NCBI GenBank assembly: GCA_046530765.1 | Contig: JBHEQS010000008.1 | Coordinates: forward strand, 1 to 64,000 | Reading direction: 5' to 3' | Length of the DNA: 64,000 nucleotides | Source: Arsenophonus sp046530765 | GTDB lineage: Bacteria > Pseudomonadota > Gammaproteobacteria > Enterobacterales > Enterobacteriaceae | Shown: positions 28,480 to 38,455 of the stretch, piece after piece | Layout: every line of letters starts with the position of its first letter | How positions within the stretch are numbered: position 1 is the first letter of the stretch | The notes under the pieces: generated by a model | What the model saw: only the letters and a program-made list of their open reading frames with translations | The model's database searches: none | Told to the model about the DNA's origin: nothing | Position numbers and translations under genes: made by a program

Positions 28480-29500
28480 TAATTTTTACTCTCTTTAAAA
28501 AACTATTCGCAATTACTTAAAAAGATGAGGGTTTATAAAAATATTTACAAATTTCAAGTTGTTTAAATTTATTTTCTTATTACATTTAAGACATAATTAT
28601 TATAGATTTAAATATTATTACAGTTATAGTTATCTTTGCTTGCTACTTAAAGAAAAAATTCAATTTTATTGAGATTATCATAAGTAATACTATTATTATA
28701 GTAATTATTTATTGCAATTATAGTAATAATATCTTTTATCATGTAATAAAAAAATATTAGATTTTTCTTTTTACAAAAAAATATTTATGAAAAATGTTAA
28801 TTTTTATAATTACAAGAATATTTTTTAGCTAGAAAATAGATTAATTTAAAGTTTTATTTCTTTTCGATTGATATTAATTTGATAGGATTAAATTAATATA
28901 GATAAAATAAAATCAAATAGGAAATTAGCTATAATATTGATAGCTTATTTTCTATTCACATTATATTTTTTAAACTTAAATTGTTTTAATTAACATAAAA
29001 TCTTTTTCTTTTTGTTTTGTTATTATCTATGTATTAAAATAGTTAAAATCTAGTAACATTAATACTATTAATTTATTAATTAATATATAATAAATAATGT
29101 TAATATTTATCATATTCAACAAAAAAACTTTATATTTACTATATTCTGTATTTTTATAAAATATATACAAGTCTTTTTTATAAAAATTATTAAATTTTGT
29201 TCTGCTTTAAGAAAAGATAAATAAATAATTAATACTTATGAAGTGTTGTACATGTTACAACATTAATTGTTTTAAAAATATTTTTATTGTTATGTTATAT
29301 TGATTTATTTTTTTAATCTATTCATCTCTTATACTTTGATAATTGATATACTAAATATAATATTTATATTTATTTTAAATAATAAATTATTAAATTTATT
29401 AAATGAATTTGTATTAATAATTTAATTAAACAAATTTACAAAAAATATCACATCAATATTAATTTTACTTTATTTTATATATATTTAGAAATTAAAAGTA

Positions 29501-31696
29501 TTAGTTTTCAGCAGGATCAACATCAATACTCCATTTTACTTTTCGGCTTTCTGGATATATCATTATTTTAGGCAGTATCTTAGAAATAAATTGCTGCAAA
29601 TATTTGCGAGAAGGATGTTGAAGCAATAATTGCCATCGAAACCGTCCGGATTTTTTAGCTTGTATGGCTGGCAAAGGACACATTAACCAAAGTTCTGAGT
29701 CACGCATGCTATGTTGTTTTATATATTGATGTATTTTATTTAAAAAATTATGAGCAGATTTGTTATGGTAATCTTCTGATCGAATAATAATATGACTAGT
29801 ATATGGTGGTAAAAAATGATCACGTCGTTCATCTAGTGTTTCTGTCGCAAATTTATCATACCCATTTTTTAATAATATAGATAATAATGGATGGTCAGGG
29901 TGGTATGTTTGCAGAATGACTTCTCCTCGCTTATTTGTTCGACCAGCACGTCCAGATATTTGTATATAAAGTTGAGCAAATCTTTCGGTTGCACGATAAT
30001 CACTAGAAAAAAGCGCACCATCTACATTTAGAAGAGCAACTAGAGTAACATCAGGAAAATGATGTCCTTTAGCTAACATCTGTGTACCTATTAAAATTCT
30101 AGCTCCATATGTATAAATAGATGCTAATTGTTTGTCTAATTCCCCTTTGCGCCGAGTAGTATCTCTATCAATGCGGGTAATTGGTATATTAGGAAAAATT
30201 TTGTTAATAGATAATTCTAACTGCTCAGTTCCTAATCCTACATGAAATAGATGAGTCGAGCCACATCGTGAACATTGTGTTGGAATTGGAAGTTTACCAT
30301 CACACAGATGGCAACGTAACTTATGTTGATTGTGATGTAGCGTGTAATAATGATTACATCGCGAACATTCGAGAATACATCCACAATTATGGCAAATTAA
30401 TCTTTGTGAATATCCTCGACGATTTAAAAATAGAATTACTTGATTATTTAGAGATAAATGATGCGCAATACGTTGAATTAATGGTTTTGACATATTATGT
30501 TTTAATGGCTGACCTTTTAAATCAAGTAAATATTGACTTGCTGGTTTAGAGTTTCCTGCTCTTTTTGTTAGATCTAGTCTGTAATACTTACCACGCTTAA
30601 TATTATATAGACTTTCTAGAGAAGGTGTTGCAGTTCCCATGATAATTGGAATATTTTCTTTTTTAGCTAGAAAAACAGCTAGATCGCGAGCATGATAACA
30701 CAATCCATTTTTTTGTTTGTAAGAGATATCGTGTTCTTCATCGATAATAATTAATCCAAGATTTGCAAATGATGTAAATAGTGCTGAGCGCGTACCAATA
30801 ACAATAGCAGAGCATCCTTTATGTGCTCGCAACCACACAGACAGTCTCTCTCTATCATTTAGTCCTGAGTGTAGAATATCAACTGGAGTGCTAAATCTCT
30901 CTCTAAATCGTTGAATAGTTTGTGAAGTTAGGCTAATTTCTGGAACTAGCACCAATGCCTGTTTTCCTTTTACTAAAATATTTTCAACAACATTAAGATA
31001 AACTTCTGTTTTACCAGAACCAGTAATCCCAACTAACAACCAAGGCATAAATTTTATTTGAGAATTTATTGCATCTACAGCAGCAGATTGTTCTAAATTA
31101 AGTTTTGGTTTTATATTGGAGATGTGAAAATTAAAATGCCAATTTTCTATTTTTGGTTGAATTGGTAATAATTGAATTAAATCTCTCTTTTTTAGTTCCT
31201 TCAAGGCATGTTCACTTAATTCATGTTCTGATATTTGATGGTGATAAATTGGTTTTTGCTTCAGTAATGCAAGCGCCTGTTTCTGTTTTTCCGATTTCTT
31301 AAGCTGATTCAAGTCAAAAAAATTTCCTTTTTGGGTTATTTGCCACTGCCATATAGGAAAAAATTTCGCAGGATTTCCTTGTCTTAGCAAAACTGGTAGC
31401 GCATGAAATAGTACTTCACCAATCGGATGATGATAATATTGAGAGCTCCAAAGTAGTACTGATAATAAGTTTTCTGAAAATAGAGATTCTTTATCTAATA
31501 TTTGATCAACTGTTTTTAATTGTTCACAACTAATCTTACTGTTTTTGTCATAATCTAATGTGATACCTAAGATAGTTCGTTTTCTAAAAGGTACACTCAC
31601 TCTGCATCCTTTAATTGGCAAAGAAATATTATGTGATAATTTGTAATTAAAAACGCTCATTATTGGAATGTGGAGCGCAACTTGAATCACAGCCAT
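29501..31696 (-). CDS. priA: Primosomal protein N' (replication restart helicase)
   Basis: PriA recognises stalled forks and D-loops and reloads DnaB away from oriC. The 731 residues (E. coli 732) have the 3'-DNA-binding N-terminal region, Walker A GITGSGKT at 223-230, the DEEH box in IIDEEHDISYK, and the zinc domain with eight cysteines in four CxxC pairs (CHNCGC, CSRC, CHLC, CSRC, about 430-480). Motifs IV-VI follow (GTQMLAKGHHFPDVTLV, QISGRAGR). Every catalytic element is intact, so restart is presumably functional. It is divergent from rpmE, as in enterics. Confidence 0.97.
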   Translation of the reverse strand: MAVIQVALHIPIMSVFNYKLSHNISLPIKGCRVSVPFRKRTILGITLDYDKNSKISCEQLKTVDQILDKESLFSENLLSVLLWSSQYYHHPIGEVLFHALPVLLRQGNPAKFFPIWQWQITQKGNFFDLNQLKKSEKQKQALALLKQKPIYHHQISEHELSEHALKELKKRDLIQLLPIQPKIENWHFNFHISNIKPKLNLEQSAAVDAINSQIKFMPWLLVGITGSGKTEVYLNVVENILVKGKQALVLVPEISLTSQTIQRFRERFSTPVDILHSGLNDRERLSVWLRAHKGCSAIVIGTRSALFTSFANLGLIIIDEEHDISYKQKNGLCYHARDLAVFLAKKENIPIIMGTATPSLESLYNIKRGKYYRLDLTKRAGNSKPASQYLLDLKGQPLKHNMSKPLIQRIAHHLSLNNQVILFLNRRGYSQRLICHNCGCILECSRCNHYYTLHHNQHKLRCHLCDGKLPIPTQCSRCGSTHLFHVGLGTEQLELSINKIFPNIPITRIDRDTTRRKGELDKQLASIYTYGARILIGTQMLAKGHHFPDVTLVALLNVDGALFSSDYRATERFAQLYIQISGRAGRTNKRGEVILQTYHPDHPLLSILLKNGYDKFATETLDERRDHFLPPYTSHIIIRSEDYHNKSAHNFLNKIHQYIKQHSMRDSELWLMCPLPAIQAKKSGRFRWQLLLQHPSRKYLQQFISKILPKIMIYPESRKVKWSIDVDPAEN

Positions 31697-31905
31697 TATT
31701 AAGTGCTCCGAACAATTTTACACATATTTTTATAAAATGTAGAGTATCATGTTATTAAAATAAGTTTTAATTGTATTTTAAATATGTTTTATATATTATT
31801 TCATTATTTATTTTAATTGTTAATAATAATTGTTTTTAATTAATTATATACTAGTGTTTAGTATTATAGGATCAGATACATGTACGCCATAAATAGAGGT
31901 TTTGT

Positions 31906-32124
31906 ATGAAAAAAAATATTCATCCTAAATATGAAGAAGTTATTGCAACTTGCTCTTGCGGCAATGTAATGAAAATCAAATCAACTATTAATCATCATTT
32001 TAATTTAGATGTTTGCGGTAAGTGCCATCCATTCTATACAGGCAAGCAGCGAGATATGGCTACAGGTGGACGTGTTGATCGTTTTAAGCAGAGATTTAAT
32101 ATTCCAGGCATGAAAAAAAAATAA
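31906..32124 (+). CDS. rpmE: 50S ribosomal protein L31 (zinc type)
   Basis: L31 bridges the two ribosomal subunits. The 72 residues (E. coli 70) keep the four zinc ligands, Cys16, Cys18, Cys37 and Cys40, so this is the C+ form. It is divergent from priA across 209 bases. Its transcript should end in the pair of palindromes at 32141-32166 and 32222-32267, beyond which metJ faces it. Confidence 0.97.
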   Translation: MKKNIHPKYEEVIATCSCGNVMKIKSTINHHFNLDVCGKCHPFYTGKQRDMATGGRVDRFKQRFNIPGMKKK

Positions 32125-32140
32125 TAATTACTTAAAAAAT

Positions 32141-32166
32141 AATTCTGTTATTATAATAACAGAATT
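32141..32166. terminator. 26-bp perfect palindrome after rpmE
   Basis: AATTCTGTTATTA is joined directly to TAATAACAGAATT. It starts 16 bases after the rpmE stop, between convergent genes, and probably serves as terminator although it has no loop and no T-run. Confidence 0.6.
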
Positions 32167-32221
32167 GTAAACTTTATTTAATAGCATTTGATTGCTATTT
32201 TGATAAAATATAAAAATGTTG

Positions 32222-32267
32222 AATTTAAAATAATTATTTTTTTTAAAAAAAATAATTATTTTAAATT
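32222..32267. terminator. 46-bp perfect A/T palindrome between rpmE and metJ
   Basis: Two 23-base arms meet at a T8/A8 switch (32244/32245). It lies 15 bases past the metJ stop and 97 past rpmE, so it could end both transcripts. Its all-A/T composition and missing loop are unusual for a terminator. Confidence 0.6.
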
Positions 32268-32282
32268 ATAAATGATTTGTAA

Positions 32283-32600
32283 TTAATATTCCCATGTATC
32301 TGGATCAATACCTCTTTGGCGCATAAAAATTTTTGCTTCTTCAGGAATTTCATCATCATGTTTTTTACGTAAATCATAGTCATTTGGCAATGGTTGACCA
32401 GTAAACGCATGTAAAAATGCTTCACATAGTAGTTCGCTGTTTGTTGCATGCCGTAAATTATTAATTTGTCTACGAGTGCGCTCATCTGTCAAAATTTTAA
32501 GCACTTTTAATGGAATAGATACTGTAATTTTTTTTACTTGCTTGCTTTTTTTACCATATTCAGCATAAGGGCTAATATAATCACCATTCCATTCAGCCAT
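32283..32600 (-). CDS. metJ: Methionine repressor MetJ
   Basis: MetJ is the ribbon-helix-helix repressor of methionine genes with S-adenosylmethionine as corepressor. The 105 residues equal the E. coli length. The DNA-contacting strand KKITVSIP (about 23-30), the helix NNLRHATNSELLCEAFLHAF and the end PDTWEY are conserved. In E. coli metJ is divergent from metBL with shared Met boxes. Here metB is gone and no tandem AGACGTCT-like boxes were found in the spacer to metL, so its targets, if any, must lie elsewhere. Confidence 0.96.
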   Translation of the reverse strand: MAEWNGDYISPYAEYGKKSKQVKKITVSIPLKVLKILTDERTRRQINNLRHATNSELLCEAFLHAFTGQPLPNDYDLRKKHDDEIPEEAKIFMRQRGIDPDTWEY

Positions 32601-33023
32601 AGTATACCTTAGTTAAGTCAATTAATTGAAAAAATTTAATTTATTTAGTTTGCATATAAATATAGTATTAATTGACAAAAGTTTATTAATTATGTTTTTA
32701 ATATTTTATTATTTATCATCAATTTTAATATTGATAATTATCCCATTATTTTATTTAAACGTAAAGTATTTTGGATTTTAAGATATATCAAGATTTTCAT
32801 GTAAATTTAATTATTTTAATTAATTCTAAATATTTTTTTAATTAACAAAATTAGGTTTAATTAAATAGTAGCTATTAAGTATATGTAATTATTTAAGTGT
32901 TATGTTATTTGCGTGTTATTTGATGTGTAATGCTAGAACTGGTAATAAAAATGTATTAAATTTCAATAGATATTGAAATTTATGTATTATATTTTAGTTA
33001 CTAGCTAAGAGGTAATCTTTATC
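32601..33023. other. metJ-metL spacer, metB lost
   Basis: This divergent spacer is all that remains where metB (cystathionine gamma-synthase) and the Met boxes would be in E. coli. No metB fragment is recognisable. TTGACA at 32672-32677 is a perfect -35, but the sequence 17 bases later (TTTTTA) is a poor -10. Promoters for metJ and metL must lie here. Confidence 0.6.
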
Positions 33024-34550
33024 ATGACAATAATAAAATCTGGATCAGTAAAATATCATAATCGTCAATTGCATAAATTTGGAGGTAGTAGTTTATCTAA
33101 TGTTGAATGCTATAAGCAAGTAGCTAATATTATGGTAAATTATAGCCAACCAGGTGATTTAATGATAGTATCATCGTCAGGAACAACAACTAATCAGTTA
33201 ATTAATTGGTTGAAATTAAGTCAAACTGATCATATTTTAAGCAATCATATGCAAAAGTCAATTTGTAAACATCAAGAAGATCTAATTGTTGGACTGGTGT
33301 CTGAAAAAAAAGCAAATATATTAAAATTAGCTTTCTTAGCTGATATTGAACGTTTGATCGAATTATTAAATAAGCCAATTTATAATGATATTTATGCAGA
33401 AATTGTTGGTCATGGTGAAATTTGGTCTGCACGTTTGATGTCTGTCGTATTGGAGGAATATGGTTTATCAAATCATTGGTTAGATTCGAGACTTTTCTTA
33501 CGAGCAGAGTTTTCAGCTCAACCGAAAGTAAATGAAACACTATCATTTCCATTATTGCAAGATCTTTTACAAAAATATCCAAATAAATTGTTGGTAGTGA
33601 CTGGTTTTATTGCACAAAGTAAAGATGGAAAAACTGTATTATTGGGACGTAACGGTAGTGATTATTCAGCAACTCAAATAGGTGCGTTAGCAGGAGTTAA
33701 TAAAGTAACTATTTGGAGTGATGTTGCTGGAATATACAGCGCAGATCCAAATAAAGTTAAAGATGCTTATTTATTGCCACTATTAGGTCTTGATGAGGCT
33801 AGTGAGTTAGCGCGTTTAGCAGCTCCGGTGATTCATGCTCGTACGTTACAGCCAATTTCTATCACAAATATTGATTTGCAATTTAAATGCAGTTACAACC
33901 CAGAAAAAGGTTCTACAAAAATAGAGCGTGTTTTGAAATCATGTAATGGTGTTAAAATTGTTACAAGCCATGATGATGTTTGTCTAATTGAGTTAAATTT
34001 GACAAATAAACAAAATTTTAAGAAAACATATAAAAATATTGATTTATTTTTAAAAAATATACAATTAAGACCATTAGCGACTGGTTTACACCAAGATAGA
34101 AAACTAATTCAGTTGTGTTATACTTCAGAAATTGTAGACAGCGCTTTAAATATATTAAAAGAAACAATAATAGTAGAAAAAATATTATTACGCGATAGAT
34201 TTTCTTTAATTGCACTCGTTGGTTCTGGTGTTTGCAAAAATACAGTACATAATTATATTTTTCATAAAGAATTAAAAGATCAATTTGTTGAGTTTATTTG
34301 GCACTCTGAAGAAAAAATTAGCCTAGTGGCTGTTTTGAGCACGACGAAAATATTAGATTTAGTACAGAGATTACATCGACACTTATTTCAAAAAACAAAA
34401 ACAATTAAATGTGTTCTATTTTGCAAAAGTAATATTAGTTTTAATTATTTAAAATCATTTTTTATAGAGAAAAAAAATATTTTCACTTGTAGTGATTTTA
34501 AACTTATTTTCTTATATATACTTAATAAGTTTCGTAGGTTAATAACCTAA
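33024..34550 (+). CDS. metL: Truncated MetL: aspartokinase II domain without homoserine dehydrogenase
   Basis: E. coli MetL is an 810-residue aspartokinase II-homoserine dehydrogenase II. Here the frame stops after 508 residues. The kinase half is complete, with KFGGSS at 18-23, VGHGEIWSARLM, GRNGSDYSATQIGALAG, SDVAGIYSADP and the ACT-like region. Residues 461-508 still align to the start of the dehydrogenase, but its nucleotide-binding GKGNIG has become CKSNIS (467-472) and a stop follows. No dehydrogenase pieces were found downstream. The protein should make aspartyl phosphate only, feeding diaminopimelate and lysine. Against simple decay, about 460 residues of kinase remain well conserved. 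Confidence 0.93.
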   Translation: MTIIKSGSVKYHNRQLHKFGGSSLSNVECYKQVANIMVNYSQPGDLMIVSSSGTTTNQLINWLKLSQTDHILSNHMQKSICKHQEDLIVGLVSEKKANILKLAFLADIERLIELLNKPIYNDIYAEIVGHGEIWSARLMSVVLEEYGLSNHWLDSRLFLRAEFSAQPKVNETLSFPLLQDLLQKYPNKLLVVTGFIAQSKDGKTVLLGRNGSDYSATQIGALAGVNKVTIWSDVAGIYSADPNKVKDAYLLPLLGLDEASELARLAAPVIHARTLQPISITNIDLQFKCSYNPEKGSTKIERVLKSCNGVKIVTSHDDVCLIELNLTNKQNFKKTYKNIDLFLKNIQLRPLATGLHQDRKLIQLCYTSEIVDSALNILKETIIVEKILLRDRFSLIALVGSGVCKNTVHNYIFHKELKDQFVEFIWHSEEKISLVAVLSTTKILDLVQRLHRHLFQKTKTIKCVLFCKSNISFNYLKSFFIEKKNIFTCSDFKLIFLYILNKFRRLIT

Positions 34551-35818
34551 CAGAATGAACATTCAAGTAAAATATTAAATTTTAATTATTAAGATATAAT
34601 ATATCAATATAAATCGTTTTATATGTAATATTATTTATTTAATTATTTTTTTCTTACTAAATACAAAGAGTTATTTATTGCTGATTGCTAAAAAAAAATA
34701 TCTTGATTTTTTTTGTATTATTTTATTTATCTTTTGTAAAGATAAAGTACAAGCTGATATCTCTTTATAATCAAGTATATTTCTATTACATTTGTTATAT
34801 TTTACAGAAATATGTAGATTACAATTGTATAATATTGTAAAGTTGAAATAGATTTCCAAATAAATTATCACATTTTATTTAATTAATAATAATAACACTA
34901 TTTATGTTAGTATTACTTTATCATAATTATTTTTACAAATTATAGAAATATATCCTTTAATCAACTGATAAAATTTGTTAGTAAATCTTAAACAAATATA
35001 AATAAATAGATCTATTTATATATTTCGATGAATAAACTTATAATTTCAACATCTGATTTAGTTTTTAAATTTTTACTAAATAAATATTTATTACCTAATT
35101 AGTATAAATAAAAGTATTAGCAAATTATTTATATCATTTTTTTTAAAATATTAATAATAATTAAATATCACAGATGTTACATGTTACTCATAAAATAATC
35201 TCATTATTTATGTTAGATCGATCTGTTTAAAAAAAAATGCAATAAAATTAATATTTATGATATTTTCATAAACGTTCAGTGCTAACTCGTTTGATTTGTG
35301 ATTATTTTTTTAAAGTCGTTTATATATAATCTATTTGTAATGATAGATATGTAATGTCACTGAAGGTAATATAATTGCTATTAGAATTATATTATTATAT
35401 TTAATTATAATTACTTTAATCTATATAACAATAAATTAATTCTTTTTCTTATAATATATTGATAACAAATAAAATTATATGAATTTATTACTATTAGTTG
35501 TTTTATGAAAATTTTTTACTTAATAACAGAAAATAAATAATTATTTTTTAAAAAAAAATATTGTAATTGATTTATTATTTAAATTAAAAAAAATCTTTAT
35601 AGAGGAGACAATAAGTCAATAATAAATTTATAAAATACTATATTTTTATATGTTTATATCATACGATATAAAAAGTTTTTTTATATCATAGAAGTAATAT
35701 TTTTATTGTTTAATTTTTCTGTTAAAGTAATAGAATGCGCATTCTATTATTAATAAAATTGTATTAATTTAAATAGTTCGTAAATAAGTTTTTAGACAGT
35801 AAATATTATGGAGCCTTA
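34551..35818. other. Non-coding spacer between metL and ppc
   Basis: In E. coli many genes (metF, katG, gldA, ptsA and others) separate metL from ppc; all are lost. The spacer shows an imperfect inverted repeat (about 34690-34785), the palindrome AGATCGATCT (35215-35224), a hairpin at 35653-35672 and the palindrome at 35728-35749. An isolated AGAGGAGA at about 35601 is not followed by a frame. Confidence 0.7.
35728..35749. promoter_or_regulatory. 22-bp perfect palindrome upstream of ppc
   Basis: TAATAGAATGC is joined to GCATTCTATTA 70 bases before the ppc start. It has more G/C than its surroundings and operator-like symmetry, and could bind a dimeric regulator. Given the many palindromes in the window, a non-functional origin is equally possible. 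Confidence 0.4.
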
Positions 35819-38455
35819 ATGGATCAAAAATATTCAGCAATGCGTAATAATGTTAGTATGCTAGGTAAGCTATTAGGTGATGCAATTAAAGATGATTTGG
35901 GGAAAAATGTTTTAGATAAAGTAGAATCTATTCGCAAATTATCAAAATCTTCTAGGGAAGGAAATAAAGTGCAGCGTAAATCTTTATTGAAAATATTGCA
36001 AAATCTATCTAATGAGGAATTACTTCCAGTCGTTAGGGCATTTAATCAATTCCTTAATTTAGCTAATGTTGCAGAGCAACATTATAGCATTTCTATTCAT
36101 AATGAAGCATCTATTAATTCTAAGTTATTATTAAATCTTTTTTCTCGTTTAAAAGAAAAACAAGTTAATAATAAGATAATAATAAAAGCAATTAGTGAAT
36201 TATCTATCGAATTAGTATTAACTGCTCACCCAACAGAAATTGCACGTCTTACTTTAATACACAAATTGACTAGAATAAATACTTGCTTAGCACAACTAGA
36301 TCGCTGTAATTTAGTTGATTATGAACGCAATAATATTATACGAAATTTGCGTCAGTTAATAGCACAGTGCTGGCATACTGATGAAATACGAAAAAATCGC
36401 CCCACTCCTATTGATGAGGTAAAATGGGGATTTACAGTTGTTGAAAATTCATTATGGGAAGGTGTTCCAGCTTTTTTGCGCGAACTTAGCGAACAGATTG
36501 AAACAAGTTTTGGAATTAGTTTGCCAATTAAGACTAATCTAATTTGTTTTACGTCCTGGATGGGTGGTGACCGTGATGGTAATCCATTTGTTACTTCAAA
36601 TGTTACTCGAGAAACTATTTTATTAAGCCGCAGGAAAGCAATTAAACTTTTTTTAAATGATATTCAAATTTTAGTCTCTGAATTATCAATGTCAGAAGCA
36701 ACACTTGAACTAAAACAGTTAGCTGGTGGTGATGATATTGATGAGCCTTATCGTGTAATTGTTAAAAATTTACGAAATAGTTTACATAATACATTTAATT
36801 ATTTAGATAACTATATTAAAGGTATAAATGTATCTCTTCCTAAAGATTATATTTATAATAATCAACAAATTTGGCAACCACTTTATACTTGCTATCAATC
36901 ACTTATTTCTTGTGGAATGACAATTATTGCCAATGGACAATTACTAGATACATTGCGACGTATAAGTTGTTTTGGTTTGCAATTAATACGAATTGATATT
37001 CGTCAAGAAAGCAATCGCCATTCTGATGCATTAGCAGAGCTTATAAATTATCTTGAATTGGGTGATTATAAAAATTGGTCAGAAGAAGAAAAACAGACTT
37101 TTTTATTAACTGAACTTAGTTCTAAGCGGCCACTTTGCCCAAAAACTTGGAAACCTAGTAGTGAAACAGAAGAAGTATTAAATACTTGTCGGGTTATTGC
37201 TAACTCACCATCTGATTCTATTGCTGCTTATGTTATTTCAATGGCAAAAGTACCATCTGATGTATTAGCAGTAAAGTTATTATTTAAGGAAAGTGGATGT
37301 TCATTGAAACTACCGGTAGTACCATTATTTGAAACATTAGATGATTTAAATAATGCTGAAAGTGTTATACAAAAATTATTTAACATTCCATGGTATCGTA
37401 GAATTATCGATAATAAACAAATGGTTATGATAGGATATTCAGATTCAGCGAAAGACGCAGGAGTTATAGCAGCATCATGGGCTCAGTATATAGCACAGGA
37501 GGCACTAATTAAACTTTGTAAAAAAGAAAAAGTTAAATTAACACTATTTCATGGACGTGGTGGTACAGTTGGTCGAGGTGGAGCACCGGCATATTCAGCA
37601 TTACTATCTCAACCACCATGTAGCTTAAAAGGCGGATTAAGAGCTACAGAACAAGGAGAAATGATCAGATTTAAATATGGTTTGCCTCAAGTAACAATAA
37701 ATAGTTTATTTATTTATACTACTGCAATACTAGAAGCTAATTTATTACCACCACCAGAACCAAAACTAGAGTGGCGTAATGTTATGGAAATATTATCTGA
37801 TATCTCATGTAATATATATCGTAATTATGTATACAAAAAACCAGATTTTATTCAATATTTTCGTTCTGCTACTCCAGAACTTGAGTTAGATAAACTACCG
37901 CTTGGCTCTAGACCAACAAAACGACTATATAATGGCGGAGTAGATACACTACGAGCCATTACCTGGGTATTTGCATGGACACAAAATCGATTAATGTTGC
38001 CAGCTTGGTTAGGTTCTGGGTCAGCATTACAACATGTTATTGATGCTGGTATGCAATCAGTTATTGATGATATGTGGCATAATTGGCCTTTCTTTAAAAC
38101 TTGTGTTTCGATGCTTGAGATGGTATTTGCTAAAGCTGATTTGTGGTTAGCTGAATATTATGATCAACGTTTAGTTGAAAAAAGGCTTTGGCCATTAGGT
38201 AAAGAGTTGCGTTGCCAACTAACTAAAGATATTAAAAGTGTGCTTTCTATCTATAAAAATAGAACATTAATGTCTGATTTACCGTTGATTGCAGAATCTA
38301 TTGCTTTACGAAATATTTATACTGATCCTTTGAATGTTTTGCAGGCTGAATTATTAAATCGATTTAGAAAACAACAATCACCAGATCCTTACATAGAAAA
38401 AGCTCTAATGGTAACAATTGCAGGAATTGCTGCTGGTATGCGTAATACAGGATAA
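35819..38455 (+). CDS. ppc: Phosphoenolpyruvate carboxylase
   Basis: Ppc carboxylates phosphoenolpyruvate to oxaloacetate, the anaplerotic entry to the TCA cycle and to aspartate, and so supplies the aspartokinase encoded just upstream. The 878 residues (E. coli 883) contain the catalytic histidine in LVLTAHPTEI, the substrate loop GGDRDGNP, the second signature FHGRGGTVGRGGAP, and the C-terminal MRNTG typical of the family. GGAG 8 bases before the ATG fixes the start. Neighbouring argE and argCBH of E. coli are absent, and a 5.5-kb desert follows. Confidence 0.98.
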   Translation: MDQKYSAMRNNVSMLGKLLGDAIKDDLGKNVLDKVESIRKLSKSSREGNKVQRKSLLKILQNLSNEELLPVVRAFNQFLNLANVAEQHYSISIHNEASINSKLLLNLFSRLKEKQVNNKIIIKAISELSIELVLTAHPTEIARLTLIHKLTRINTCLAQLDRCNLVDYERNNIIRNLRQLIAQCWHTDEIRKNRPTPIDEVKWGFTVVENSLWEGVPAFLRELSEQIETSFGISLPIKTNLICFTSWMGGDRDGNPFVTSNVTRETILLSRRKAIKLFLNDIQILVSELSMSEATLELKQLAGGDDIDEPYRVIVKNLRNSLHNTFNYLDNYIKGINVSLPKDYIYNNQQIWQPLYTCYQSLISCGMTIIANGQLLDTLRRISCFGLQLIRIDIRQESNRHSDALAELINYLELGDYKNWSEEEKQTFLLTELSSKRPLCPKTWKPSSETEEVLNTCRVIANSPSDSIAAYVISMAKVPSDVLAVKLLFKESGCSLKLPVVPLFETLDDLNNAESVIQKLFNIPWYRRIIDNKQMVMIGYSDSAKDAGVIAASWAQYIAQEALIKLCKKEKVKLTLFHGRGGTVGRGGAPAYSALLSQPPCSLKGGLRATEQGEMIRFKYGLPQVTINSLFIYTTAILEANLLPPPEPKLEWRNVMEILSDISCNIYRNYVYKKPDFIQYFRSATPELELDKLPLGSRPTKRLYNGGVDTLRAITWVFAWTQNRLMLPAWLGSGSALQHVIDAGMQSVIDDMWHNWPFFKTCVSMLEMVFAKADLWLAEYYDQRLVEKRLWPLGKELRCQLTKDIKSVLSIYKNRTLMSDLPLIAESIALRNIYTDPLNVLQAELLNRFRKQQSPDPYIEKALMVTIAGIAAGMRNTG

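Larger units (their letters stand above)
27085..29500. other. Non-coding spacer between purH and priA
   Basis: In E. coli an rRNA operon (rrnE) and metA lie beyond purH; neither is present. The segment is A/T spacer with inverted repeats at 27182-27202, 27407-27454, 27704-27723, 27728-27767, 28444-28479 and 28871-28899. No reading frame of interest and no tRNA was found on either strand. It must hold the purHD promoter. Confidence 0.75.

Noticed and set aside
30268..30549. 93-codon plus-strand frame inside priA
   Set aside because: It is antisense to the zinc-domain and helicase region of priA, whose coding sequence is well conserved; a shadow frame.
35601..35608. AGAGGAGA, a strong ribosome binding site in the metL-ppc spacer
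   Set aside because: No start codon with an open frame follows within range.
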